Program-made: the position numbers and the translations under genes
Part shown: positions 50,623-59,971 of the stretch, piece after piece
Position numbering within the stretch: position 1 is the first letter of the stretch
Layout of the letters: each line of letters begins with the position of its first letter
DNA from: Alphaproteobacteria bacterium
GTDB lineage: Bacteria > Pseudomonadota > Alphaproteobacteria > Rhizobiales > Beijerinckiaceae
Assembly (NCBI GenBank): GCA_016869595.1
Contig: VGDT01000012.1
Span: 1-64,000 of the forward strand
Direction of reading: 5' to 3'
DNA length: 64,000 nucleotides
Notes under the pieces: model-generated
Told to the model about the DNA's origin: nothing
Databases searched by the model: none
The model's input: only the letters and a program-made list of their open reading frames with translations

Positions 50623-53600
50623 TCACTCGGCGGCGAGTTTCACCGCGGCCGGGTGCCGATATTCGGCCATCAGCCGCTCGCGCTCGGCGTCTACGGCGGC
50701 GATATGGCGCGCCTTGATATGGCCGAAGCCGCGAATGTGCTCCGGTAGCCGCGCGAGCGCGACGGCGCTCGCGTGATTTTCCGGCGTGAGCGAAATGGAA
50801 AATTCATCGAGCAGCGCTTCGTAGTCCCCGAGCAATCTCCGCTCCACCACGCGGTCATGATCGAAGCGGAAGACATCGAGCCATGTGTTGCGCAAGCTCT
50901 TCATTTTCGCCAATACGCGCAGCACATTGAACATCCAAGGTCCAAATGTGAACTTGCGCGAACCGCCGAAGTCAGTCTTGCGCTGCAGCGAAGGAAGACT
51001 GGGCGCAAGATGCAACTCGAGACGCAGGTCGCCCTCGAAGGTTTCGTCGAGTTGGCGCTGAAAGGCGCCGTCCGTGTATAGCCGCGCGACCTCGTAATAG
51101 TCCTTCGCCGCCATCAGCTTGAAAAGATAGCGCGCGACCGCTTCGGTCACTTCGCGCGAACCCGGCGCGCGAAGGGCTTCGAGCTTGGCGATCTTCTCGA
51201 CATGGGCGCGGTAGCGGGCGGCGTAGGCTTCATTCTGGTAGTCCGCGAGAAAAGCCGCGCGACGTTCGATGATCTCTTCGAGAGTCTTGGATTTCTCTCG
51301 ATTGCGATTGGGCTGGCGCAGCGTCTCGACGACGGCGAGCACGCTATTCAGATCATGAGCGGCGCGTCTGCCCCAGAGAAAAGCCGAATGGTTCATCGGC
51401 ACGGATTCGCCGTTCAACTCAATGGCGCGCAGGATCGCCGCGTCCGATAAAGGCAAATAACCCTTCTGCCAGGCGTAGCCGAGGATGAAAATATTCGCGG
51501 CGATGGAATCGCCGAGCAACGCCTGCGCAAGCGCCGTGGTGTCGATGAAGGTCGACTCCGGGCCGCCCGCGCGGCGGATCGCCTGCTTGATCTCTTCAGA
51601 CGGCAAAATGAAATCGGGATTGCGCTCAATGTCGCCGGGAAAAACTTCGGCGCAGTTCACCAGCACCGCCGTCTTGCCTTGCTCGACGGCGGCGAGCACC
51701 TGCTTTGCGCCGGCGACGACAAGATCGCAGCCCAACATCAGATCGGCTTCGCCGGCCGCAATGCGGATGGCGTGAACGTCCGCCGGGGTTTGGCCGATCT
51801 TCACATGGCAATAAACCGCCCCGCCCTTCTGCGCGAGGCCGGCCATATCGATGACGCCGACCCCTTTGCCCTCGAGGTGCGCAGCCATGCCGAGAATGGC
51901 GGAGACGGTGACGACGCCGGTGCCGCCGAGTCCCGCGACGAGGACGCCATAGGGCAAGGCGCCGATCTCGGCGATGCGAGGCTCCGGCAGCGCAGGCTGG
52001 CCGCTGGCGTCTTTCTTCGAAGGCAGCGGCGCCTTCTTCATCCGCCCGCCGTGAACGGTGACGAAGCTCGGGCAGAAGCCTTCGAGGCATGAAAAGTCTT
52101 TGTTGCAGGCGGACTGATCGATGCGCCGCTTGCGGCCGAATTCCGTTTCGACAGGTTGCACGGCGACGCAGTTCGACGCCGTGCCGCAGTCGCCGCAGCC
52201 TTCGCAGACGAGTTCGTTGATGATGACGCGCGAATCCGGATCTGGCATCAGCCCGCGCTTGCGCAAACGACGTTTTTCGGTCGCGCAGGTCTGATCATAG
52301 ATGAGGACGGTTACGCCCTCGGTCTGCGTCAATTCGCGCTGCACCTCATTGAGAACATTGCGGTGATGAATCGTCAGGCCCGGCGGCCAGTCGACTGTCG
52401 ACGCATATTTGCCGGGTTCGTCCGTGACGAGCGCGATTTTCTTGACGCCTTCCGCGGCGACCTGTCGCGCAATCGTTTCGACCGTCACTTCGCCTTCATG
52501 CTTCTGGCCGCCAGTCATGGCGACGACGCCATTGAACAGAATCTTGAAGGTGATGTTGGTATTGGTCGCGACCGCAAAGCGGATGGCCAGCGAACCCGAA
52601 TGGTTGTAGGTGCCGTCGCCGAGGTTTTGGAACATATGCTTGCGCGTCGAGAACGGCGCCTCGCCGATCCAGTTCGCGCCTTCGCCGCCCATATGGGTGT
52701 AGCCTTCGGTCGAGCGGCCCATCCATTGCGCCATGTAATGACAACCGATGCCGGTATAGGCGCGCGAGCCCTCCGGCACATGGGTCGAGGTCGAATGCGG
52801 ACAGCCGGCGCAGAAATGCGGCACGCGAACGGTGACGTCGGTCATCGTCCGGCGGCGATCCTGCAGTTTTTCGAGCCGACGCACGCGCGCTTCAAGCTCC
52901 TCGAGCGGATGATATTTCAAAAGGCGGCGGCCGATGGCGATGGCGACGTCGTTGGCGTCAAGCGCGCCCTTGACAGGAAACAGCCACTCGCCACGCTCGT
53001 CCTTCTTGCCGATGCAGAGCGGCTGATGCGGCGCGCCGTATAATTCTTCGCGCAGCTGCACTTCGATCAGCGAACGTTTTTCTTCGACGACGATGATGAG
53101 GTCGAGTCCGCGTGCGAATTCGCGCAAGCCCTGCGGCTCTAGTGGCCAGGGCGCCGCGATCTTGTAGAGCCGCAGACCGAGATCATTCGCCTTGACTTCG
53201 TCGAGGCCGAGATCGTCCATCGCCTGACGCACGTCGAGGTATGATTTGCCGACCGTAATGACGCCGATCTTCGGATTGGCGCCGCCCGACGTAATGATGC
53301 GGTTCAAGCGATTGGCGCGAATGAAGGCGAGCATCGCGTCGCGCTTGCTCTCCTGCATACGCTCTTCCTGAGCGAGAACTGGATCGCCGGGACGAATATT
53401 GAGGCCGCCCGAAGGCATGAAGAAGTCCGGCGGCAGGGTCGGACGGATACGATCGGGCGAACCGTCAATCGAAGCCGTCGACTCAACCGTATCTTTGAGA
53501 AGCTTCAAGCCGACCCATACGCCCGCAAAGCGCGACAGGGCGAAACCATAGAGCCCGTAGTCGAGAATTTCCTGCACGCCGGCGGGCGACAGGATCGGAA

Positions 53601-54138
53601 TCATCACGTCGACGAAATGGTAGTCCGACTGATGCGCGGTGGTGGAGGATTCCGCCGTATGATCGTCGCCCATGAGCGCCAGCGCGCCGCCGTAGCGCGA
53701 AGTGCCGGCGAGATTGACGTGACGGAAGGCGTCGCCGCTGCGGTCGACGCCGGGACCTTTGCCATACCAGAGCGAAAAGACGCCGTCATATTTGCCTTCG
53801 CCCCGCATCTCAGCCTGCTGAGCGCCCCAGATGGCGGTCGCCGCGAGATCTTCGTTGAGTCCCGGCATGTATAGGATATCATTGGCGTCGAAGAGCGCCT
53901 TGGCCTTGTGCATTTGCGCGTCGACGCCGCCCAGCGGCGAGCCGCGATAGCCGGTGACGAAGCCCGCGGTGTTCAGCCCCGCGCGGCGGTCAGCCTCCTT
54001 CTGCATGAGGAGCAGACGCACGATCGCCTGAGTGCCGGTGATCAGCACGCGCGATTTATCGAGGTCAAATCGATCTGAGAGCGACGCCTCGGCGAAGGCG
54101 GAGCCGGTCACTGCGTCGCCGGCGGCAATTTCCGCCAT
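50623..54138 (-). CDS. Indolepyruvate ferredoxin oxidoreductase (fused, TPP-dependent)
   Basis: Oxidatively decarboxylates aryl pyruvates such as indolepyruvate to acyl-CoA, passing electrons to ferredoxin. 1171 aa, the long fused form common in proteobacteria. It has an N-terminal TPP-enzyme region (LITGTQAIVRLLLMQ), a TPP-binding domain (FCAGCPHSTSTHVPEG; GIGCHYMAQWMG) and two Fe-S cysteine groups (CEGCGDCGTASNC; CNKDFSCLEGFCPS). A gamma domain (AGLGGTGVVTVSA, about residue 745) precedes a C-terminal DUF6537-like tail. The ATG at 54138 has ribosome binding site AGGAG; the longer open frame is not used. Monocistronic. With tryptophanase elsewhere in the window it points to aromatic amino-acid breakdown. 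Confidence 0.94.
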   Translation of the reverse strand: MAEIAAGDAVTGSAFAEASLSDRFDLDKSRVLITGTQAIVRLLLMQKEADRRAGLNTAGFVTGYRGSPLGGVDAQMHKAKALFDANDILYMPGLNEDLAATAIWGAQQAEMRGEGKYDGVFSLWYGKGPGVDRSGDAFRHVNLAGTSRYGGALALMGDDHTAESSTTAHQSDYHFVDVMIPILSPAGVQEILDYGLYGFALSRFAGVWVGLKLLKDTVESTASIDGSPDRIRPTLPPDFFMPSGGLNIRPGDPVLAQEERMQESKRDAMLAFIRANRLNRIITSGGANPKIGVITVGKSYLDVRQAMDDLGLDEVKANDLGLRLYKIAAPWPLEPQGLREFARGLDLIIVVEEKRSLIEVQLREELYGAPHQPLCIGKKDERGEWLFPVKGALDANDVAIAIGRRLLKYHPLEELEARVRRLEKLQDRRRTMTDVTVRVPHFCAGCPHSTSTHVPEGSRAYTGIGCHYMAQWMGRSTEGYTHMGGEGANWIGEAPFSTRKHMFQNLGDGTYNHSGSLAIRFAVATNTNITFKILFNGVVAMTGGQKHEGEVTVETIARQVAAEGVKKIALVTDEPGKYASTVDWPPGLTIHHRNVLNEVQRELTQTEGVTVLIYDQTCATEKRRLRKRGLMPDPDSRVIINELVCEGCGDCGTASNCVAVQPVETEFGRKRRIDQSACNKDFSCLEGFCPSFVTVHGGRMKKAPLPSKKDASGQPALPEPRIAEIGALPYGVLVAGLGGTGVVTVSAILGMAAHLEGKGVGVIDMAGLAQKGGAVYCHVKIGQTPADVHAIRIAAGEADLMLGCDLVVAGAKQVLAAVEQGKTAVLVNCAEVFPGDIERNPDFILPSEEIKQAIRRAGGPESTFIDTTALAQALLGDSIAANIFILGYAWQKGYLPLSDAAILRAIELNGESVPMNHSAFLWGRRAAHDLNSVLAVVETLRQPNRNREKSKTLEEIIERRAAFLADYQNEAYAARYRAHVEKIAKLEALRAPGSREVTEAVARYLFKLMAAKDYYEVARLYTDGAFQRQLDETFEGDLRLELHLAPSLPSLQRKTDFGGSRKFTFGPWMFNVLRVLAKMKSLRNTWLDVFRFDHDRVVERRLLGDYEALLDEFSISLTPENHASAVALARLPEHIRGFGHIKARHIAAVDAERERLMAEYRHPAAVKLAAE

Positions 54139-54412
54139 TACTGCTCTCCTGCGCGAATTCGGCGAAGCGCGCTTGGGACTCTTGCGCTCACACGCTAAAA
54201 GACAAGGATCAACCCGTGAACGAATCCGGTTTAACGACCCAGCCGGTTGCGGCATCCCGCCGCGCAGCGCTCTGCCGGCGCCGACTCTGCATCCGCCACC
54301 TTATGCCACAGGAAAGCGCCTTTTCAAGGAGGGATCTCCTAGCATGCACAGGCTCAAAGGGCGAGCCTGCGCCGCGTTTTTGCCGCCTTCGCCGCCTAAG
54401 CGCGAGACTCGC

Positions 54413-55057
54413 ATGAATCTGAAAATCAACTCGATTCTTATCCTTTTCGCGACAGTGATGGGAATTGGGATGGCGTCCGCCCACCCCCATGTCTGGGTGG
54501 CGGTGCGCAGCGAGGTGGTGTTCGCGCCAGACGGCAAGATCGCAGGCGTTCAACACGCTTGGGAGTTCGACGAAATGTATTCGGCCTATGCCGTGCAGGG
54601 GCTCGGCAAGGACGGAAAGCCGCCTACCCGCGAAGAACTCGCGCCGCTCGCCAAAACGAACGTCGAGTCGTTGGCGGAATTCGATTTTTTCACCTTCGCC
54701 AAGCAGAACAACGCCAAGCTCGCGTTCAAGCAGCCCGAAAACGTGACGCTTGAAGCCAACGACAAGAAAATTGTCACAATGCGCTTTTTCCTGCCGCTGG
54801 AGACCCCGGTCGCGGCCAAAAAGCCCTTCTCCTTTCAAATTTATGACCCGACATATTTCGTATCCTTTGGACTCGAGAAAAAAGATCCTGTGACGCTCTC
54901 GGGAGCGCCCTCAGGGTGCTCGCTTAGTCTCGTCGAGCCCGCGCCGCTTATAGCGACGGACAATCAGAAGCTGAGCGAAGCCTTCTTTCAGAACATGTCG
55001 CCGGGGGCCGATTTCGGCGTGAAGCTGGCGACGCGCGCGATCGTGGCCTGTCCGTGA
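54413..55057 (+). CDS. DUF1007 family periplasmic protein
   Basis: 214 aa with a signal peptide (MNLKINSILILFATVMGIGMASA) followed at once by HPHVWVAV, the His-rich mature start typical of DUF1007 proteins. These are usually encoded beside NicO/RcnA-type metal transporters. The His residues at the new N-terminus may bind metal. A stronger Shine-Dalgarno (AAGGAGGG) precedes an in-frame ATG at 54344, which would add 23 residues before the signal peptide; I prefer 54413 but this is open. The stop overlaps the GTG of the next gene. Confidence 0.87.
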   Translation: MNLKINSILILFATVMGIGMASAHPHVWVAVRSEVVFAPDGKIAGVQHAWEFDEMYSAYAVQGLGKDGKPPTREELAPLAKTNVESLAEFDFFTFAKQNNAKLAFKQPENVTLEANDKKIVTMRFFLPLETPVAAKKPFSFQIYDPTYFVSFGLEKKDPVTLSGAPSGCSLSLVEPAPLIATDNQKLSEAFFQNMSPGADFGVKLATRAIVACP

Positions 55058-56058
55058 GGATTGGACAAAGGGTCTTCTGGGTCGGCGTAACTGCGGCGGC
55101 GATCGTCGCCATTGCGGCTTCATCTTCCTGGTGCGCGCCGCGCCATCCTTTTGCCGTCGGGGCGCAAGAATCCGTTGGCGCCGCAACGGGCTTCGCCGGG
55201 CTCATTTTGGCATGGCAAAGCAAGTTCCAAACTGAGCTGCAAGCAGCCGTGCGGGCGCTTAAGACCGATCCTTCGGCTTTCCTCGCGCTCGCAGCGGCGA
55301 GTTTCGCTTATGGCGCATTTCATGCCGCGGGGCCGGGTCACGGCAAGGCGGTGCTTGCATCTTATATGCTCGCCAATGAAACGGCGCTGAAGCGCGGCCT
55401 GCTGCTCGCGGCGCTCGCCGCTCTGCTGCAGGGATTGGTCGCTATCGCCATCGTCGGCGCCGCCGCGGCGGTTTTTCGCGCGACCGCGCGTGAGATGAGC
55501 GACGCGACGCGCCTGATCGAGCTCGTAAGCTACGCGGCCGTCACCGCGGTCGGCGCGCGTCTCGCCTGGGTGAAGGGACGCGCGCTGTCAGCCGCCCTTA
55601 GCGCGCCAGCGACCGCTTCCACGACGCGCGGCTTTGTCTGCGAGGCGATCGACGATCCGGCTCATGTACATGACGAGAACTGCCGCCACGCGCCGGACCC
55701 CTCGACATTAATCGGACCGAAGTTCCGCCTCGCCGACGCTGCGGCGACTGTGGTCGCCGCCGGCCTGCGTCCCTGCTCGGGGGCCATTCTCATTCTGGCC
55801 TTCACCCTGTCGCAAGGGCTGTTCTCCGCCGGAGCCGGAGCTGTCGTCGCCATGTCCGCTGGAACGGCGATTACGACCGGAGCCCTCGCAGCGACGGCCG
55901 TCTACGCGAAGAGCGCGGCGGTGCGGCTTGGCGCAAAGGATTCGCGACGCGCGGTCATCATCGCGCGCAGCGGCGAATTCATCGCCGCAATCCTCGTCCT
56001 CGCGCTCGGCGTTACGCTGCTTCTCGGCCTCGCGCCGGCCGCCACAGGCGCCGCGTGA
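55054..56058 (+). CDS. NicO-family nickel/cobalt (or zinc) transporter
   Basis: 334 aa membrane protein with six or more helices, GTG start in GTGA overlap with the DUF1007 gene. The metal-site motif is FHAAGPGHGKAVLASYML in an early helix (His, His), with a second conserved stretch GLRPCSGAILIL. A His/Cys/Asp-rich loop (DPAHVHDENCRHAPD) lies between. RcnA-type members export Ni and Co. The DUF1007 pairing makes efflux of a divalent metal the best guess; the exact ion is not readable. Confidence 0.9.
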   Translation: MRIGQRVFWVGVTAAAIVAIAASSSWCAPRHPFAVGAQESVGAATGFAGLILAWQSKFQTELQAAVRALKTDPSAFLALAAASFAYGAFHAAGPGHGKAVLASYMLANETALKRGLLLAALAALLQGLVAIAIVGAAAAVFRATAREMSDATRLIELVSYAAVTAVGARLAWVKGRALSAALSAPATASTTRGFVCEAIDDPAHVHDENCRHAPDPSTLIGPKFRLADAAATVVAAGLRPCSGAILILAFTLSQGLFSAGAGAVVAMSAGTAITTGALAATAVYAKSAAVRLGAKDSRRAVIIARSGEFIAAILVLALGVTLLLGLAPAATGAA

Positions 56059-56200
56059 CCAGTTGGCGATGCAACATAATGATTGTGAGGGGAAAAACCT
56101 CATTTCGTCCTAGACGCGCTATCTTGAACAGAAGCAGATAGGCGGAGCGGACGATTCGCGATGCGGATCGACGCCGACTCGCGGAGGTCCAAGGACGACA

Positions 56201-57958
56201 ATGACCAGCGTGGAACAACGAGAGGACCCCTACGCGAAGCGGCCCTGGCTTTCTTCCTATCCCGCAAGCGTTCCGGCGGATATAGATCCGTCGTCCTATT
56301 CGACGCTCGTCGACGTTTTCAACACGAGCGTTACTGAATTCGCCGACAGAACCGCAATGGAGAGTTTCGGCGCAACGCTCACCTTCGAAGAGCTCGGCCG
56401 CGCCTCCGTCGCCGTCGCCGCCTGGCTGCAAACCCGCGGACTGAGAAAGGGCGATCGGGTCGCGATCATGTCGCCGAACGTCCTGGCTTATCCCGCGATC
56501 CTCTTTGGCGTCTTGCTCGCCGGCGGCGTCGTTGTGAACGTCAATCCGCTGTATACGCCGCACGAGCTCGAACATCAGATGAATGATTCTAGCGCGCGCT
56601 TTTTGTTCGTGTTCGAAAACTTCGCGCATACCGCCGCCGCCGCCTGGTCCGAAATGAAACTCGAGCGGGCGATCATTGTGAAACCCGGCGATCTGATGGG
56701 GCTGCGCGGACTGATCGTCAATTTCGTTTCGCGCTGGATCAAGCGCATGGTCCCCGCCTATCGGCTGCCGGGCTGCGTCGGCTTCGCGCAAGTATTGCAG
56801 GCGGGCGCCGAGGAGCCGTTCAAGCCGCCGTCAGTCGGGCCGGACGATATCGCCTTTCTGCAATACACCGGCGGCACCACCGGCGTCGCCAAAGGCGCTA
56901 TGCTGCTGCATCGCAATGTCGCCGCCAATGTCGAGCAGTCCTGGGCATGGCTGAAGCCCTATCTTACAGATAAGCCGTTGATCATAGTGACGGCGTTGCC
57001 GCTCTATCACATCTTCGGTCTCACCGCCTGCCTGATGCTTATCGTGAAGACCGGCGGCTGCTGTCTGCTCATCGCCAATCCGCGCGACATCAAGGGCCTC
57101 ATCGCGACGTTGAAGAAATCGACGTTCACGTTGTTCTCCGGCGTCAACACGCTCTATGCGGCGATCGCCGATCATTCAACGGCGAAGTCGGTCGACTATT
57201 CCAATCTTCTTCTCACAATTTCAGGCGGCATGTCGACGCAGGAAGTGGTGGCGCAAAAGTGGAAGGCCTTGACCGGCAAGCCGATCGTCGAAGGCTATGG
57301 ACTGACCGAGACGTCGCCGATCGTCACGATCAACAAACTAACGATACCGGAATTCACCGGCGCGATCGGCTATCCGGTGCCGTCGACGGAAGTCTCGGTG
57401 CGCTCGCCTGAAGGCGAACCGGTTCCCATCGGCGAGCGGGGCGAACTTTGCGTCAAGGGACCGCAATTGATGGCAGGCTATTGGCGAAGGCCAGATGAAA
57501 CCGCAAAAGCCATGACGCCCGACGGATTTCTCAAGACAGGCGACGTCGCCGTGATGGCGCCGGACGGGCTGATCAAGATCGTCGATCGTTTGAAGGACAT
57601 GATCCTCGTTTCAGGCTTCAACGTCTATCCGAATGAAGTCGAATCCGTTCTGGTCGAACACCCCAAAGTGAAGGAAGTCGCGGTCATCGGCGTGCCGCAT
57701 GAACATTCCGGCGAGGCGCCGATGGCCTTTGTCGTTGCGCGCGATCCGAGCCTCACGCGAGAAGAGTTGCGCGCTTTCGCGCATGAGCAGCTGACGAGCT
57801 ACAAAATTCCGCGCTACTTCGAGTTTCGCGAGAGCCTGCCCAAGACCAATGTCGGCAAGATTTTGCGGCGCGCGCTGAAGGAAGAATTTCTCGCGCGCAA
57901 GAAAACCGTTCCAGATGAAGGACGCGGCCGGAGCGTGCGCACCGCGCTCGGGCGCTAG
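56201..57958 (+). CDS. fadD: Long-chain acyl-CoA synthetase (FadD-like)
   Basis: Activates fatty acids to acyl-CoA through an acyl-adenylate. 585 aa with the AMP-binding signature YTGGTTGVAKGAMLLHRN (about residue 225), GYGLTETSPIV (about 365), the adenylate-contact Asp in LKTGDVAVMAPDG, and the FACS motif DRLKDMILVSGFNVYPNEVE. The C-terminal Lys is in KTNVGKILRR. Length is a little above E. coli FadD. It is monocistronic and followed by a palindromic element that fills the gap to bioA. Confidence 0.94.
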   Translation: MTSVEQREDPYAKRPWLSSYPASVPADIDPSSYSTLVDVFNTSVTEFADRTAMESFGATLTFEELGRASVAVAAWLQTRGLRKGDRVAIMSPNVLAYPAILFGVLLAGGVVVNVNPLYTPHELEHQMNDSSARFLFVFENFAHTAAAAWSEMKLERAIIVKPGDLMGLRGLIVNFVSRWIKRMVPAYRLPGCVGFAQVLQAGAEEPFKPPSVGPDDIAFLQYTGGTTGVAKGAMLLHRNVAANVEQSWAWLKPYLTDKPLIIVTALPLYHIFGLTACLMLIVKTGGCCLLIANPRDIKGLIATLKKSTFTLFSGVNTLYAAIADHSTAKSVDYSNLLLTISGGMSTQEVVAQKWKALTGKPIVEGYGLTETSPIVTINKLTIPEFTGAIGYPVPSTEVSVRSPEGEPVPIGERGELCVKGPQLMAGYWRRPDETAKAMTPDGFLKTGDVAVMAPDGLIKIVDRLKDMILVSGFNVYPNEVESVLVEHPKVKEVAVIGVPHEHSGEAPMAFVVARDPSLTREELRAFAHEQLTSYKIPRYFEFRESLPKTNVGKILRRALKEEFLARKKTVPDEGRGRSVRTALGR

Positions 57959-58073
57959 AGCGCGGCTCGCGAAAAAGTGGAACCCGGTTTTTCGCATAGA
58001 GCGCGCTCTAAACTTTTAAGATCGATCAAATTATCTGCATTTGGGCGACTCCGCCCAAATGCAGCGTGATCTA
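57956..58073. repeat. Palindromic intergenic element with two hairpins
   Basis: Hairpin 1 is GCGAAAAA / TTTTTCGC (57969-57976 with 57988-57995). Hairpin 2 is a 13-bp perfect stem CTGCATTTGGGCG / CGCCCAAATGCAG (58035-58047 with 58052-58064). AGAGCGCG-type sequence recurs at 57958 and 57999-58006. The element exactly spans the two stop codons of convergent fadD and bioA and can end both transcripts. Its style matches interspersed repeats known from Hyphomicrobiales, but only one copy is in this window. Confidence 0.65.
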
Positions 58074-59339
58074 GCGCCCGCCGAAATGATCCGCCGCCTC
58101 GCCGATTGCTTCGTAAATGAGATCGAGTTCGGCCGCCTCGACGCAATAAGGCGGCAAGACATAGATCGTCGGGCCGAGCGGCCGCAGCAGCAGCCCGCGC
58201 TCGTTGAAGAAGCGCATCAGATCGAGCGCGATCGTCGCAAGGTAACCGCCCTGCCCGACATTGAGATCAAGCGCCGTTATAATTCCGATCTGACGGGCGT
58301 TGGAGAAACGCGCATCGTCCGCAAAGCGTGCGATGCGCGTCGCCTGCATCTCACCCAACTCCACAACGCGCGCGGCGGGAACGCCTGTCGCCCAGACGTC
58401 GAGATTGGCGAGCGCCGCCGCGCAGGCGATCGGATTGGCCGTGTAGGAGCTTGAGTGAAAAAAGGCGCGCGCGCGCTCCGGCGATAAATGCGCCTCGAAA
58501 ATCTCGCGCTTGCACATTGTGACGGCGAGCGGCAGCGCGCCGCCGGTAAGGCCCTTGGCGTAGCAGGCGATGTCCGGCACGACGTCCGCCTGCTCACACG
58601 CAAAAAGCGTTCCCGTGCGGCCAAAGCCCGTCATCACTTCATCGGCGATGAACAACACGCCATATTGCGCACAAATGCGCTTCATCTCTGCGAGCGTATC
58701 GGCGCCGTAGATGCGCATGCCGCCGGCGCCCAGAATGAGCGGCTCGACGAGGAAGGCCGCCGGCTTCTCGCGACAAGCGCGCTCCAGAGCGTCGAGCGAC
58801 TCCTGCTCGCGTCCGCGCGACGGGAAGGGAATGCGCGACACTTCATAGAGCAGCGGCTCGTAAGGCGCATTGAAGGGCGAGCGCGCGCCAGCCGACATCG
58901 CGCCAATCGTATCGCCGTGATAGCCGTGCTCGAGCGCAACGATGCGCGTGCGCGCTTCTCCGCGATTGCGCCAGAAGCCGAGCGCCATCTTGATGGCCAC
59001 TTCGACGCAAGTCGAGCCGCTGTCGGAATAAAAGACATAGTCGAGGCCTGGCGGCGTCAGCGTGACGAGACGCCGCGCGAGCGCTTCCGCCGGCTCATGA
59101 GTGAACCCCGCGAAAATGATCTGATCGAGCCGCTCGGTTTCTTCGCGGATGGCCTGCATGATCGCCGGATGGCGATGGCCATGGGTGATCACCCACCAGG
59201 ACGAAATGGCGTCGAGAAAGCGCTTGCCGTCTTCGGCTTCGAGCCAGGCGCCTTGGGCGCGTGCGATCTTGAAGGCGCCGGGCTGCAGCGCGTGCTGCGT
59301 GAACGGCCGCCAGATTGGAGAATCGGTGACGAAGCTCAC
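58071..59339 (-). CDS. bioA: Adenosylmethionine-8-amino-7-oxononanoate aminotransferase
   Basis: Converts KAPA to DAPA with S-adenosylmethionine as amino donor, in biotin synthesis. 422 aa class-III aminotransferase: WRPFTQHAL at the N-terminus, SISSWWVITHGH, SDSGSTCVEVAIKMAL (PLP phosphate), LFIADEVMTGFGRTG, and the PLP lysine in CYAKGLTGGALPLAVT. The start overlaps the bioD stop by four bases. Last gene of the bio operon. Confidence 0.97.
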   Translation of the reverse strand: MSFVTDSPIWRPFTQHALQPGAFKIARAQGAWLEAEDGKRFLDAISSWWVITHGHRHPAIMQAIREETERLDQIIFAGFTHEPAEALARRLVTLTPPGLDYVFYSDSGSTCVEVAIKMALGFWRNRGEARTRIVALEHGYHGDTIGAMSAGARSPFNAPYEPLLYEVSRIPFPSRGREQESLDALERACREKPAAFLVEPLILGAGGMRIYGADTLAEMKRICAQYGVLFIADEVMTGFGRTGTLFACEQADVVPDIACYAKGLTGGALPLAVTMCKREIFEAHLSPERARAFFHSSSYTANPIACAAALANLDVWATGVPAARVVELGEMQATRIARFADDARFSNARQIGIITALDLNVGQGGYLATIALDLMRFFNERGLLLRPLGPTIYVLPPYCVEAAELDLIYEAIGEAADHFGGR

Positions 59340-59971
59340 GCGCCGCTCCCGAAGGCGTCGCGCGCGATTGCGGCCCTGAACGCCGCGCTGAGCGTCTTCT
59401 GATTCAAAGGATCGAGTCTAGGGAGACGGCCGAGAATGCGCGCGCCCCCAATCGTCTCGATAGCGCGCTGAGCGTCGGGGTCGGCGTCGCCGACGAAAAT
59501 GATTCCCTTTATCGGGACGCCTCGTCTGCGCAGCGCTTCGAGCGCCAGCAGGCTGTGATTGATTGTGCCGAGGCTCGTGCGTGCGACAAGAATGACGGGC
59601 ATATGCCAGCGTTCAAGCACATCGATCGTCAGGGCGCGATCGCTGAGCGGCGTCATCGCGCCGCCGGCCGTCTCTAGGACGAGAGGACCGTCGCACGGCG
59701 GCGGGTTCAGCGCCGCGGCGTCGATTTCGACGCCTTCGTCACGTGCGGCGAGGTGCGGCGACGCCGCTCGACGCAGCCGCCAGGCCTCGGGAAGAATGTG
59801 ATCGGCCGGCGCGCCGGAAAGGCGCGCGACAGTCTGCGAATCGGTCTCGCCGTCAAGGCCCGCCTGCACCGGCTTCCAGTAATAGGCGTTAAGCGCGCCG
59901 ACGATCGCGGCGGAGACGACGGTCTTGCCGACGCCCGTATCCGTTCCAACGATCACGAATCGGCGGTTCAT
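59336..59971 (-). CDS. bioD: Dethiobiotin synthetase
   Basis: Closes the ureido ring of dethiobiotin using CO2 and ATP. 211 aa with the P-loop VGTDTGVGKTVVSAA at the N-terminus, YYWKPVQAG with the catalytic Lys, and VLETAGGAMTPL, where the usual VEGAGG Glu-Gly is ETAGG. The start overlaps the bioF stop by four bases. Confidence 0.95.
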   Translation of the reverse strand: MNRRFVIVGTDTGVGKTVVSAAIVGALNAYYWKPVQAGLDGETDSQTVARLSGAPADHILPEAWRLRRAASPHLAARDEGVEIDAAALNPPPCDGPLVLETAGGAMTPLSDRALTIDVLERWHMPVILVARTSLGTINHSLLALEALRRRGVPIKGIIFVGDADPDAQRAIETIGGARILGRLPRLDPLNQKTLSAAFRAAIARDAFGSGA

